The notes: generated by a model not told the origin, from the sequence alone. DNA of 35,307 bases from Candidatus Hydrogenedentota bacterium (GCA_947486375.1 CANKTP010000014.1:1-35307), one strand, 5' to 3'; shown: positions 1-8,431, numbered from the stretch's first letter. Numbers and translations are program-made.

Positions 1-44
1 GGTTGACCTGGATCGAGTTCGTCGTCAAGCGAGACAAGCCATGA
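1..44 (+). CDS. 3' end of an unidentified gene (partial)
   Basis: An open frame enters from the left edge (codons from base 3) and gives the last 13 residues, LTWIEFVVKRDKP, before a TGA at 42-44. The ATG of the next gene starts at 41, so the two share an ATGA overlap typical of translationally coupled genes. If the next gene is an exosortase-associated membrane protein, this could be the end of the exosortase itself, but 13 residues are too few to tell. Support is the overlap and the open frame only. Confidence 0.4.
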   Translation, partial: LTWIEFVVKRDKP

Positions 45-601
45 AACAAGGACGCCCGACACGCGGGGTGTTCTTCTTTTGCATGAAATTCCTCGCGATC
101 GCACCCGTCTGCCTCGCCCTGTGGTGGGGCCCGATTATTCGGGGCTATGTATGGATACTCGGACAGATCAGCGGCGGCCTGCTTCGCACGCTCTTTGGCT
201 TGCCCATCGACTACATGAGGGTCGTCACGGACCCCGACGGCATACTGAATTCGGAGACCGTGCTGGCGTTTCACGAAAATTCCCGCGAGCAATTCATCAA
301 GATCGCGTACATGGTCGACAGTCTTCCCCCCTTCGTCATCCTCACGCTCGCGACCGCCGGGCTCGGGATGTGGAGGCGGCTCCGGGTAATCTTGGTCGGA
401 GTGGCGATCATGTTTGCGGGGCATATCGCATTCGTCACGCTGGTATACCGCTTCCGCGCCGCGATCGCCGAGTCGCCCGAGATTCCCAGCGCCCTGGGCG
501 AGTTCTGGTTGACCGTCCCTTTCGTCCTTTGGATCGTCTTGGCCTACTGGGACAAAGTCTCGGGCCTGTTCAGCATCGACCCCGGGAAGTTGCGACGGTA
601 A
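41..601 (+). CDS. four-helix integral membrane protein, possibly exosortase-associated
   Basis: A 186-residue protein with four clear hydrophobic segments at roughly residues 12-32, 92-110, 113-138 and 154-170, and a soluble loop between the first two that contains a DPDG turn. The overall build (a Trp-rich first helix, a short periplasmic part, then three helices) resembles the small membrane proteins encoded next to exosortase H, but no diagnostic motif is visible and this is a weak suggestion. The start at 41 overlaps the stop of the preceding gene; an internal ATG at 83 is an alternative that would still keep the first helix. No strong Shine-Dalgarno sequence precedes 41, consistent with translational coupling. 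A 229-bp gap follows before the next gene. Confidence 0.6.
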   Translation: MKQGRPTRGVFFFCMKFLAIAPVCLALWWGPIIRGYVWILGQISGGLLRTLFGLPIDYMRVVTDPDGILNSETVLAFHENSREQFIKIAYMVDSLPPFVILTLATAGLGMWRRLRVILVGVAIMFAGHIAFVTLVYRFRAAIAESPEIPSALGEFWLTVPFVLWIVLAYWDKVSGLFSIDPGKLRR

Positions 602-677
602 TTCGTAGCGCGTCGCCGAATTAACTAGCGCAGCATAGCCCCAACCCAAGGGTCGAATGTCCATACTGATTGACGAA

Positions 678-704
678 TTCTTTGTGTTCTTTGCGTTCTT
701 TGAG
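678..704 (+). repeat. three tandem 9-bp units TTCTTTGNG
   Basis: Bases 678-704 are three contiguous units TTCTTTGTG, TTCTTTGCG and TTCTTTGAG. The last unit runs into a 10-bp inverted repeat (699-708 with 727-736, loop of 18). The repeat lies in the otherwise empty gap between the membrane protein and the epimerase. Function unknown. Confidence 0.75.
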
Positions 705-830
705 GCTAGATCATTGGGCAAAAATTAGCCTCAAAAAACGTGGAGATCGCAAAGCAAACGACTTCTCGCCGCAAGAACTTCTGCGAAAGAAAACAAGATT
801 CTGGCAAGTAGTAGTATGGAGGTCACTAAA

Positions 831-2117
831 ATGGATAAGGCATCGTCCGAGAAATGCGAGGGCTGGCTCCTCGAAGTCCAGGACCATCTCCGGGATGAAT
901 TGCTGCCCTACTGGCGCAACCACGGGGTGGACAACGAATTCGGGGGATTCCTGACCTACCACGACCGGAACGGAAAACCGACGGGCGAAACCCTCAAGAC
1001 GCTCATCTGCCAGACGCGCATGATCTACACCTTCTCGTCCATTCACAGGGCCGGGCTGGACAAGGGCAACGTATTCATCGAGGGAGCGCGACAGGGCGTC
1101 GAGTTCCTGATCGAGCATTTCTGGGACGATACCCACTCGGGCTGGTACTGGACCGTCGAGCGCGACGGTACCCCGGCCAACCAAAGCAAACTCGCCTACG
1201 GCCATTCCTTCGCCATGTATGCGCTCAGCGAATACGGCATGGCGTCCGGCGATCATCGCGGGATGGAGTGGGCGGTCAAGACCTTCGAGGCGCTCCAGGC
1301 CTTCGCCGCGGACAATCGCCACGGCGGATACTACGAGTTCTTCGAGCGCGACTGGACGAAGAAAAAGCCGGGCGTGTACGGCGGCGACCGCAAGTCCTTC
1401 GATGTCCACATGCACCTCATGGAAGCCTTCACCAACATGTACGAGGCAACCGGCGCGCCCATTTACCGGGAGAAGACCCTCGAGACGATTGGCGTGCTGT
1501 TCGACCGGATTATTCACCCCGAGTTCGGCACGGGCATGGCCCAGTTTCTTCCCGATTGGTCGCCCCAGAAGGCCATCCTGTTCCGCGACGTTTGGGGCAG
1601 CGACCGCGACGTCGAGCACGACGAAGGACGCCCCCTCGACAACACCAGCTTCGGGCACAACGTCGAGTTCGCATGGTTGTTAAGCCATACGATTCGAATC
1701 CTTGGGCTCGACGTATCGGCGTACAAGGAACGCATGCGCAAGCTGTACGACCATTGCGTCGTATACGGCGTTGACTACAAGAACGGCGGCGTCTTCTGCG
1801 AAGGCCCGAACCAAGGCCCCGCGCGGGAGCGCAACAAGGAGTTCTGGCAGCAAGCCGAATGCCTCGTCGGCCTCCTCGACGCCTACTTCGTCCTCGGCGA
1901 TCCCAAGTACCTCGCCGCCTATGAGAAAGTCCACCGTTTCGTGATGGACCACGTCATCAACCGCGAGGTCGGCGAGTGGTTTCCCCTCTTCGACGAGAAC
2001 AACAATTTGCTCTGGGACTATATGGGCCACGCGTGGAAGATTAACTATCACACCGTGCGAAGCATGATTCAGTCCGAGGACCGGTTGAATAAGATTATCT
2101 TGGGTAGGAAGAAGTAA
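831..2117 (+). CDS. AGE-family sugar 2-epimerase (N-acylglucosamine / cellobiose 2-epimerase-like)
   Basis: A 428-residue cytosolic protein of the (alpha/alpha)6-barrel AGE superfamily, whose members interconvert epimers at C2 of N-acetylglucosamine, cellobiose or mannose. Family landmarks are in order: YGHSFAMYAL in the first half, GHNVEFAWLL in the middle, FWQQAE, and a C-terminal WKINYHTVRSM. The His residues in the second and last of these fit the catalytic pair of the family. Length is normal for the family (about 390-430). The ATG at 831 is chosen because a perfect GGAGG lies 8 bases upstream (818-822); an ATG at 816 overlaps that ribosome site and is unlikely. The substrate cannot be fixed from sequence: the length and motifs fit both N-acylglucosamine and cellobiose epimerases. 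No sugar operon surrounds it; the next gene on this strand is a TerC protein. Confidence 0.88.
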   Translation: MDKASSEKCEGWLLEVQDHLRDELLPYWRNHGVDNEFGGFLTYHDRNGKPTGETLKTLICQTRMIYTFSSIHRAGLDKGNVFIEGARQGVEFLIEHFWDDTHSGWYWTVERDGTPANQSKLAYGHSFAMYALSEYGMASGDHRGMEWAVKTFEALQAFAADNRHGGYYEFFERDWTKKKPGVYGGDRKSFDVHMHLMEAFTNMYEATGAPIYREKTLETIGVLFDRIIHPEFGTGMAQFLPDWSPQKAILFRDVWGSDRDVEHDEGRPLDNTSFGHNVEFAWLLSHTIRILGLDVSAYKERMRKLYDHCVVYGVDYKNGGVFCEGPNQGPARERNKEFWQQAECLVGLLDAYFVLGDPKYLAAYEKVHRFVMDHVINREVGEWFPLFDENNNLLWDYMGHAWKINYHTVRSMIQSEDRLNKIILGRKK

Positions 2118-2136
2118 GCGGCCCCTGCCGAAAGGG

Positions 2137-2156
2137 GGGACTGTCCCCTATTCCGG
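2137..2156 (-). repeat. solitary end of the GGGACAGTC inverted-repeat family
   Basis: Around 2137-2156 the sequence GGGGGACTGTCCCCTATTCC resembles the right end of the element at 4722-4962 (TGACTGTCCCCAATTTCG). It runs directly into a decayed thioesterase 3' end, exactly as at 4947-4980, so the similarity of the two loci is continuous across the repeat and the gene end. No matching left arm is visible nearby. Confidence 0.6.
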
Positions 2157-2300
2157 CCTCATGGCTACCTAACAAATTTCGCCGTTGCGAGGGCCCATCG
2201 ATCGGGCCCGGGCGAACATACTCCACGTTCAGGTTCGCCACCACATGCCGGATCCGTGCCTCCGACCCGGTAGCTGCTCCCTCCCTGTCATATGGGGCAC
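2157..2300 (-). pseudogene. decayed fragment of a hotdog thioesterase gene
   Basis: On the minus strand this stretch encodes ATGSEARIRHVVANLNVEYV followed by RPGPIDGP, closely matching TIGSEPRIWYVTANLNVDYI followed by RPTPIDGP of the intact thioesterase at 4968-5432. About 130 bp that should follow (the VERMEG...ECARA part) are missing, and the sequence rejoins at the very end of the gene (the ATIFVRLP region, which is also mutated). The N-terminal half is absent or unrecognisable. The rest of the 2118-2567 gap, from 2300 to the TerC gene, shows nothing I can identify. Confidence 0.75.
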
Positions 2301-2567
2301 CCTCGCCCATTTGCCTGCCGTCTAATCGGACCACCGGAATTTTCTGGCCTCGACGCATGTTCAATCCTCCAACGGGGCGAGCCGATCCCGGCTGACTTCC
2401 TTCAAGATCGGGAATCCCGTAAACATTTCCGGCATGCAATCAAATCTTCGAACCTGGCAATGCCATTGCGGGGTTTCGATGCGCCGCGAAGCCACATCCG
2501 CTGCCGCAAAAGCGCGGTCGCCATTACGTCCGCAAGCCGGAAAGAAACCCAATAGGACCCCGCATCG

Positions 2568-3581
2568 ATGCCCGACAGTGTAATTTTTGCGTTCTCCGAT
2601 TACTGGTGGTTTTACGCTGGCTTCTCCGCCTTTGTATTGGCCTTGCTGGCGCTCGACCTTGGGGTATTCCACAAGGAATCCCATCGGGTCTCTTTCAAGG
2701 AAGCGGGCATTTGGAGCGTCGTATGGGTCGCCTTGGCGTTGCTTTTCAACTACGGGTTCTATCGATTCGCGCTCTACACGTTCACGGGCGATCCGCAGCT
2801 CGCGGGTCTTGGCGCGCTCGAGCCCGCGGCGGCCGCGAGGCAAATTGGGCTCGAGTTTCTGACGGGATACGTTGTCGAAAAATCCCTGGCGATAGACAAT
2901 ATCTTCGTCTTCGTCGTTGTATTCACGTTCTTCGGGATTCCGGAGAAGTACCAACATCGCGTGTTGTTCTACGGAATTATCGGCGCCCTTGCGTTCCGCG
3001 CGATATTTATCGCCATGGGATCCGTACTGTTGCAGTACGAATGGATCGTGTATCTCTTTGGGGCCTTCTTAATCCTTACGGGGATTAAGATGTTCTTCGC
3101 GCCCGACAAACCCATCGATCCGGGAAAGAACCCGATCCTCCGGTTGTTTCGTCGATTCGTACCCCTCACTCCCGATTTGCACGGCCAACGGTTTTGGGTG
3201 CGGCTGGACGGACGCCTCCACGCGACTCCGCTCATGGTTTCGCTTGTCTTCCTCGAGTTGAGCGATGTCATATTTGCGGTCGACTCGGTTCCCGCAATCT
3301 TCGCGCTCACGAACGAGCCGCTTATCGTATTCACCTCGAACGTGTTCGCGATACTCGGGCTCCGCGCCATGTACTTTCTCCTTGCCGGGGCCGTCGATTT
3401 GTTCCACCTGTTGAAGTTCGGCCTCGCCATCGTCTTGATATTCGTGGGCCTTAAGATGGTCTGGCTAAACGAGGCATTCGACGGGAAATTTCCCATCACA
3501 TGGTCCCTCGCGATTATCCTTTCCGTAATTGTCGCGACCATCGGGTTGTCCCTGGCCTTCCCCAAGAAGGCAAAACCGTAG
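2568..3581 (+). CDS. TerC/Alx-family integral membrane protein
   Basis: A 337-residue polytopic membrane protein of the TerC family (LysE superfamily). The two family signature blocks are present: VVEKSLAIDNIFVF near residues 101-114 and ELSDVIFAVDSVPA near 225-240, with acidic residues inside predicted helices that are expected to line a metal path. The other hydrophobic segments fit the usual seven to nine helices, and length matches E. coli Alx (about 320). Characterised relatives export manganese or take part in metal loading of secreted proteins and in tellurite resistance; here manganese/metal handling is inferred from the family only. The upstream region shows no recognisable yybP-ykoY manganese riboswitch, which often controls this family. 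The ribosome site before 2568 is weak. Confidence 0.88.
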   Translation: MPDSVIFAFSDYWWFYAGFSAFVLALLALDLGVFHKESHRVSFKEAGIWSVVWVALALLFNYGFYRFALYTFTGDPQLAGLGALEPAAAARQIGLEFLTGYVVEKSLAIDNIFVFVVVFTFFGIPEKYQHRVLFYGIIGALAFRAIFIAMGSVLLQYEWIVYLFGAFLILTGIKMFFAPDKPIDPGKNPILRLFRRFVPLTPDLHGQRFWVRLDGRLHATPLMVSLVFLELSDVIFAVDSVPAIFALTNEPLIVFTSNVFAILGLRAMYFLLAGAVDLFHLLKFGLAIVLIFVGLKMVWLNEAFDGKFPITWSLAIILSVIVATIGLSLAFPKKAKP

Positions 3582-3649
3582 GGAGGACGCCGACCGAAAG
3601 GGCGCGAGCGGAGGAAAGCCCGATCGCGATGGCGGCGCCGCAACTACCG

Positions 3650-3782
3650 CGGCAGCCTGACAAACATCGCCGTCGCCCGCGCACATTCCTTGCCGCGCGA
3701 AAACAGCGCGCGCGTCAAAAAGGACTTCCCCTTCCATCCGCTCCACCCGGGCCCCGAGTTCAACCGGGCGCTCGATCGGCTC
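3650..3782 (-). pseudogene. frameshifted 3' fragment of a hotdog thioesterase gene
   Basis: Read on the minus strand this is a second damaged copy of the thioesterase 3' end. The frame runs VELGARVERMEGEVLF and then must shift to SFLTRALFSRGKECARATAM followed by FVRLP to follow the intact gene at 4968-5432. A two-base loss after the VERMEG codons explains the shift. Similarity begins at about 3650 and stops at about 3782, just 10 bases short of the stop codon of the protease gene at 3792. Nothing upstream of the IDGP region of the thioesterase is retained. The fragment shows no adjacent GGGACAGTC repeat, unlike the other two copies. Confidence 0.78.
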
Positions 3783-3791
3783 CGCGCTGGT

Positions 3792-4607
3792 TCACGAGAA
3801 GACGGTGGTATGGGCAGACTCCCGGCGAAATCCCCGGGGATAAAGCATAAACAGGGCGAGTGCCCCCACGGCGTATGCCGGGACATCGTAGGGCTGAATG
3901 TCGGGGAACATCGGGTTGTTGAGCTGCCAGTGGAATAGCATGGGCAGGAGAAGACTTCCCCTTGCGCCGTTGAACATTCCCGTGAAGAGGACCGAGGCAA
4001 ACAAGATCGCCAACAGAAACGGGAACACCCCCCAAGCGCCCTGCGGGAGCCCCGCCACGAAGAAGGAAGGCAGGTGCCAGATGCCCCACACGATGCCGAC
4101 GATGATCCCCGCGGTAAGCGGGGCGAATCGTCGTTGCAAAACAGGCAGCATATATCCACGCCACCCGAGTTCTTCCAACGGCCCCAGTATCAACATGAAT
4201 CCCAATGCGGCGAGCTGCGAGACGAATCCTTCTTCCGGTCCCGTCGGCCATTTCCCCGCGCCGAGTCGATAAAACACCGCCCCAATTGCGGTGCAGGTGG
4301 GTGCGATCAGAAAGGCGAACCCGTACCAGACAGCATCGACGCGCCAATTCAGGATTCGCCGCAAGAACCCCGCCAACCCCGGGCGGCCGCCGGTTGCCCC
4401 GATGACGATCAACGCGGAAATCGCGGGCGAATACACCGCGAGAATAAATATGGGATTGCCAAGCCCCGCCGGCCCAAAGGTAGCCTCGACGAACTTCGGC
4501 GCGAAGATAAACAACGAGCCGAGCCCCCAAGTGATGCCGAAAGCGAGCGCACAATACGTGGCCAACCACCGTGTGCTTCCTGCGCGCAACTCGTTTTCGC
4601 CGTTCAC
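3792..4607 (-). CDS. CPBP-family (CAAX/Rce1-like) intramembrane metalloprotease
   Basis: A 271-residue polytopic membrane protein. The three CPBP (ABI, type II CAAX protease) motifs are visible: EELGWRGYM (paired glutamates plus Arg), GIVWGIWHLP (His in the second motif) and FHWQLNN near the end (His and Asn in the third), which together form the metal-binding catalytic site of Rce1. Bacterial members cleave or modify peptides, some giving immunity to bacteriocins; the substrate here is unknown. I place the start at a GTG at 4607 because GGGAGG lies 7 bases before it, whereas the upstream ATG at 4664 has no ribosome site. It ends 10 bp from a thioesterase fragment. It is transcribed alone, opposite to the TerC gene. 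Confidence 0.85.
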   Translation of the reverse strand: MNGENELRAGSTRWLATYCALAFGITWGLGSLFIFAPKFVEATFGPAGLGNPIFILAVYSPAISALIVIGATGGRPGLAGFLRRILNWRVDAVWYGFAFLIAPTCTAIGAVFYRLGAGKWPTGPEEGFVSQLAALGFMLILGPLEELGWRGYMLPVLQRRFAPLTAGIIVGIVWGIWHLPSFFVAGLPQGAWGVFPFLLAILFASVLFTGMFNGARGSLLLPMLFHWQLNNPMFPDIQPYDVPAYAVGALALFMLYPRGFRRESAHTTVFS

Positions 4608-4721
4608 CGCGATCCTCCCAGTTGGTAGACGCGGGTTTGGCCATCCGGGTTTCAAGGGCGCCATGCCGCCATCGCCGAAACTAAGTCTCCGTCAATCGAA
4701 GGGCCGGGCGTTTCTCGCCAA

Positions 4722-4962
4722 AAATTGGGGACAGTCATACATGAGGCTTACGCCTCACCCATAACAATGAAAAAGTGGTGGCCTGAGAGGTGGCCGGGGA
4801 CAGACACCGCGTTTCGCCCAAACTGCCGGGCGAAATGCGGAGTCAGTCCCTTGGGCTCGCCCGATGGTTGTATTTTCAAGGCAGTCACCCATTTTCTCGT
4901 CGTCGATAACTTGATTATTATTCGACAACGGCAATCGAGAAATAGGTGACTGTCCCCAATTT
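4722..4962. mobile_element. 241-bp inverted-repeat element, variant of the GGGACAGTC family
   Basis: Perfect 16-bp terminal inverted repeats AAATTGGGGACAGTCA (4722-4737) and its complement (4947-4962) bound this element. The right arm continues inward as ATAGGTGAC and GCAATCGAG; the left arm instead diverges into a small TGAGGC/GCCTCA hairpin. A second, imperfect copy of the arm (GCAGTCACCCATTTTCTCG, from 4881) folds against the right arm, making a nested hairpin of about 73 bases (4881-4953). A further GGGGACAGACACC core is seen near 4797. No transposase frame is present, so it is non-autonomous or a remnant. It fills the gap between the protease and thioesterase genes. Confidence 0.7.
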
Positions 4963-4967
4963 CGGCT

Positions 4968-5432
4968 TCACGGCAACCTGACAAATATCGCCGTCGCCCG
5001 CGCGCATTCTTTGCCCTGCGAAAACAACGCGCACGTCAAGAACGACTTCCGCCCTTCCATCCGCTCCACCCGCGCGCGAAGTTCCACGGGGCCGTCGATG
5101 GGCGTCGGGCGGATGTAGTCCACGTTCAGGTTCGCCGTCACATACCAAATGCGCGGCTCGGACCCGATCGTGCGCCCCTCGGCATCGTACGCGGCGGCCA
5201 CCGCCGCGACGCCACAATGGCAGTCGATGAGGCTGGCCACAATCCCGCCATATAAAAACCCCGGCCCGCCCGTATGGTAGGGCTTCGGCGTCCACGTACA
5301 CACGGCCTCCGCGCCGTCCCAGTAACTCTTGATCTGGTGGCCCACCTCGTTTTGCGATCCGCAGCCAAAACAATTGGAGGGGACCAAGTCCTGGATCGCC
5401 TGCCGCGATTCCCGTCCCTCGCGCGAGTCCAT
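4968..5432 (-). CDS. PaaI/YiiD-like hotdog-fold acyl-CoA thioesterase
   Basis: A 154-residue single-domain hotdog protein. Visible landmarks are NCFGCGSQNEVGHQIKSYW near the N-terminus (the CFxCG-x-N-x-xG opening common in this hotdog subgroup), HTGGPGFLYGGIVASLIDCH containing the helix of the fold, and ANLNVDYIRPTPIDGPVELR on the strand after it. Such enzymes hydrolyse acyl-CoA thioesters; the acyl chain is not predictable. The start ATG (5432-5430) overlaps the ppc stop TGA (5434-5432) as TGATG, so translation is probably coupled to PEP carboxylase. Two degenerate copies of its 3' end lie at 2157-2300 and 3650-3782. Its stop is immediately next to the inverted-repeat element at 4722-4962. 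Confidence 0.85.
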   Translation of the reverse strand: MDSREGRESRQAIQDLVPSNCFGCGSQNEVGHQIKSYWDGAEAVCTWTPKPYHTGGPGFLYGGIVASLIDCHCGVAAVAAAYDAEGRTIGSEPRIWYVTANLNVDYIRPTPIDGPVELRARVERMEGRKSFLTCALFSQGKECARATAIFVRLP

Positions 5433-8212
5433 CAGCCGGTCGTCCGTTCCGCGCTGGCGATGGCGTTGATCGAGAGCAATAGCGAGGGCAGCATCCGTTC
5501 CGCCTCCGCGGTTTGATCGCGCTCGCGAAGGTCCCGCCAGCGGCGTAGCAGTTGGATCTGGCGCGTGTGCAACCGGCGCAACCCCGCCGCGCGCATGGCC
5601 AACGTCTTGACGAGCCGGGGCCGGCGCGAGGCGCGGTCCTTCCCGAAAAACTCGTCCAGCATGCGCTCGGTGCGTTGGAACTCCTCGACGATTCTCGCGA
5701 ACTGGCCTTCCCGCACGCCTTCGTCTTCGACCAACATCGCGTAGTCGCGCATGATGTCCGGGTCCGCCGACGCAAGGCTGACCTCCGCGTTGTAAAAAAC
5801 GTACCGGACGAAGGACCGTTGCTCGACATTGCTCCGCAACGCCTCGAAACCCGCACGATCGGTCTCGAGTAGTTTTTCCATCGCGCTCCCGATCCCGTAC
5901 CAACCGGTCAGGTAATAGCGGGCCTGCGTCCAACTGAACACCCAGGGAATGGCCCGCATGTTCTCGAGGGTCTTCTCGCCCGAGCGTCGGCTGGGCCTCG
6001 AGCCGATGAAGCTGTTCTCGAGCGCGTCGATTGGCGTCGCCTGCATCCAGAACTCGAGGAAACCCGGCCCGCCCAGCAACTCGCGGTAGGCTTCCGAGCT
6101 GAAGCGCCCCAGCCTGTCGCACAAGGCGAGGTACTCGGGGTCCTCCGTCCCCGCGCGCCCGTATCGAAGCGTGGTCCGCGCCACCCCGGCGAGAAGCAGC
6201 TCGAGGTTGAAGACGGCCGTCGGCAGGTTGCCGAACTTCTGCGCGATGACCTCGCCTTGTTCGGTCACGCGGATGTGCCCGCCCAGCGAACCGGCCGGGA
6301 GCGACTCGAGGAACCGGTGGGTCGGGCCTGCCCCGCGGCTGAACGTCCCCCCGCGGCCGTGAAAAAACGCGATGCGCACGCCCGCATGCTTCGCGACTTG
6401 GGCCAGCGCGTGTTGGGCGCGGTTCAGTGCCCAGTTACTCGAGAATATCCCCGAGTCCTTGTTGCTGTCGCTATAGCCGATCATCACTTGCTGCGTCGCG
6501 CGGCCCGCGTCCGCGGCGAACTGGGTCCGTCGCGTGATCGGATGATCGAGAAACGCGCGCAAAATGTCCGCGCTGTGATCGAGGTCCGTGAGCGTCTCGA
6601 AGAGCGGGACGATCGAGACTTCCGAGCGCATCCCGTCCATGCCGGCGCGCAACAACCCCACCTCGCGCGCGAACAGGTACACCACGAGCAGGTCGCTGAC
6701 GTCGCGCGTCATGCTCACGATCAGGCCCCCGATGCCCGCGGCGCCGTAGTCCCGGATGTATCCGGCGATGACCTCGAAGCATCCGAGCACAGCCTGCGCG
6801 TGTTCGCCCAAATCGCCCGACCGGGGCGCCAAGGGACGCGGCGTCGTGAGCTCGCGGTCGAGGAACTCGCGCCGAGCGGCGGCGTCCCATTGCGTGTAGT
6901 CCCAATCCGTGAACCCGGCGGCCTTGAGGAGTTCCGCCACGGCGGCGGCGTAAAACTCGCTGTTCTGGCGAATGTCCAGCGCCGCCAAGTGGAACCCAAA
7001 ATGTTCGAGATGGGACAAGACAGGATCGACTTCAGCCGCCGCGAGCCTTTCCGCGCCGACGAGTTCGAGCGACTCGCGCAGCACCCGGAGGTCCGTCAGC
7101 AACTCGTGCGAATGACGGTAACACCCCGCGGAGTCTGCGGCCGTCCCCGAAAGGCGGCAACGCAATAGCCGGACATACTCGCGCCACGGTTCGTCCGTAT
7201 ATACCTCGAGCTCAATCCGGCCGTGCGCGCCGAGGCCCTCGCGCTGGCGTGCAATCGCGGCGACAAGCAACGGCGGGGGGGCCTGGAACAATCCGGACAA
7301 CGTCAGGCTGTCGATCAGCCGCACGAGATGTTCGTCGGCGAGTCGAATCGCGCAACCGCGAAAATCCCCCAGCGTCTTGCGCGTGGTCTCCGCCGTGACC
7401 AAGGGGTGTCCGTCGCGATCGCCCCCGACCCAGTTGCCGAAGGTCAGCTTCGGGCAGAGCGTCAACCGGCGCAGGGTCTCCCTCGATAACCCCGCCTCGA
7501 GCCACGTCTCCCCCAGCCGTTTCTGCACCGCGGAGAGGGCCGCGGGAAACACCTCGCGAAAATAATCCATGACGTGGTCCACCTCGGACAATACGTCGGG
7601 CTTCTCGAGATACATCTCGCCCGTGCGCCAAAGCCGCTCGAGGATTACCTTGATGCGGTTGCGAATGGCGCTGCGCTCATGGGGCGTCCAGATCGCGTTC
7701 TCGAGTTGCGAGAATTCCTCGAACAGCGCGCGGTGTTGCCGGAGCACCGGGGGCCGTTTCGCCTCGGTGGGATGCGCCGTGAGGACCACTTCCACGTGGA
7801 TCGAGGACAACGTGTCCGCGATGTCCGCCTCGGAGTAGCCCTTGGAAATAAGTTCGTTCAGGGCGTGCCCCCACAACCCCGGTTCATGCAGGAGACCGAA
7901 CCGCGTCTCGCGGCCCCGTCGGGCCTGCGCGGCCGCGTTCTCCTCGACGAGGTTCAGCAGGTGGTAGGCGATCGAGAGCAACTGCAACTCGCGATTAATC
8001 TCGTCGAGCGACAGTTCCGGCGCGGGCATCGCGCCGTCGTCGCCCCCCTTCCAAGGCAGGGCATTCGACAACTCCGCCTCGCCCAGTTCCTGGAGCACCT
8101 CGGCAAAACACGTCGCCAGAAACCCGATGTCCCCGTCGATCTTCTCGAACCACTCGTCCAGGACGGGCCTGTCGGCACGGTCTTGATTCCCCGCCTTCGT
8201 TTTCACGCCCAC
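5432..8212 (-). CDS. ppc: phosphoenolpyruvate carboxylase
   Basis: A 926-residue homologue of bacterial PEP carboxylase, which adds bicarbonate to PEP to make oxaloacetate and refill the TCA cycle. All signature blocks are present: VVLTAHPTEAKR near residue 145 (catalytic His), GNWVGGDRDGHPLVT, GYSDSNKDSG, FFHGRGGTFSRGAGPTH near 620 (second catalytic His in the glycine loop), VTEQGEVI, IPWVFSWTQAR, and the invariant C-terminal glycine in SAERTTG. The start is a GTG at 8212, with GAAGGGA 8 bases upstream; a second GTG two codons on is possible. A GATAAT hexamer with an upstream TGC (8250-8255 on the plus strand) may be an extended -10 promoter element. The gene is followed with a one-base overlap by a thioesterase. 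Confidence 0.97.
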   Translation of the reverse strand: MGVKTKAGNQDRADRPVLDEWFEKIDGDIGFLATCFAEVLQELGEAELSNALPWKGGDDGAMPAPELSLDEINRELQLLSIAYHLLNLVEENAAAQARRGRETRFGLLHEPGLWGHALNELISKGYSEADIADTLSSIHVEVVLTAHPTEAKRPPVLRQHRALFEEFSQLENAIWTPHERSAIRNRIKVILERLWRTGEMYLEKPDVLSEVDHVMDYFREVFPAALSAVQKRLGETWLEAGLSRETLRRLTLCPKLTFGNWVGGDRDGHPLVTAETTRKTLGDFRGCAIRLADEHLVRLIDSLTLSGLFQAPPPLLVAAIARQREGLGAHGRIELEVYTDEPWREYVRLLRCRLSGTAADSAGCYRHSHELLTDLRVLRESLELVGAERLAAAEVDPVLSHLEHFGFHLAALDIRQNSEFYAAAVAELLKAAGFTDWDYTQWDAAARREFLDRELTTPRPLAPRSGDLGEHAQAVLGCFEVIAGYIRDYGAAGIGGLIVSMTRDVSDLLVVYLFAREVGLLRAGMDGMRSEVSIVPLFETLTDLDHSADILRAFLDHPITRRTQFAADAGRATQQVMIGYSDSNKDSGIFSSNWALNRAQHALAQVAKHAGVRIAFFHGRGGTFSRGAGPTHRFLESLPAGSLGGHIRVTEQGEVIAQKFGNLPTAVFNLELLLAGVARTTLRYGRAGTEDPEYLALCDRLGRFSSEAYRELLGGPGFLEFWMQATPIDALENSFIGSRPSRRSGEKTLENMRAIPWVFSWTQARYYLTGWYGIGSAMEKLLETDRAGFEALRSNVEQRSFVRYVFYNAEVSLASADPDIMRDYAMLVEDEGVREGQFARIVEEFQRTERMLDEFFGKDRASRRPRLVKTLAMRAAGLRRLHTRQIQLLRRWRDLRERDQTAEAERMLPSLLLSINAIASAERTTG

Positions 8213-8369
8213 GAAAATTGTCCCTTCAACGGTTTGGATGGAGTCCTAAATTATCGCACCGAACCGCATGGGATTCCCAATGCGTGTGGGTGCTCGGGCG
8301 TAGGATGGCATCGCGAAGCCCCCCGCTCCCGCAATCGCCGGAACCAAGGGCACAATTACAACGTCAGCA

Positions 8370-8405
8370 TCCATCCATTTAGTCCGTCGTGTCCATTCCG
8401 TCCAT
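8370..8405 (-). repeat. four tandem 9-bp units of consensus ATGGACNNN
   Basis: Read on the minus strand, 8405-8370 is ATGGACGGA, ATGGACACG, ACGGACTAA, ATGGATGGA, a strict 9-bp register with the third and fourth units degraded. The same unit occurs four times, perfectly, on the plus strand at 29313-29348. It lies in the gap between ppc and the MFS gene (8213-8526), upstream of the MFS promoter. Confidence 0.7.
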
Positions 8406-8431
8406 CCCCAAATTCCTCGTGCCCGCGCTTT

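Noticed and set aside
2440-2567. A yybP-ykoY manganese riboswitch ahead of the TerC gene
   Set aside because: I looked for the conserved core of this class and did not find it; no supporting paired elements.
4880-4966. Treating peptides ending GTVTYFS near repeat elements as real C-termini
   Set aside because: These are translations of the repeat arms in other frames and recur only because the DNA repeats.
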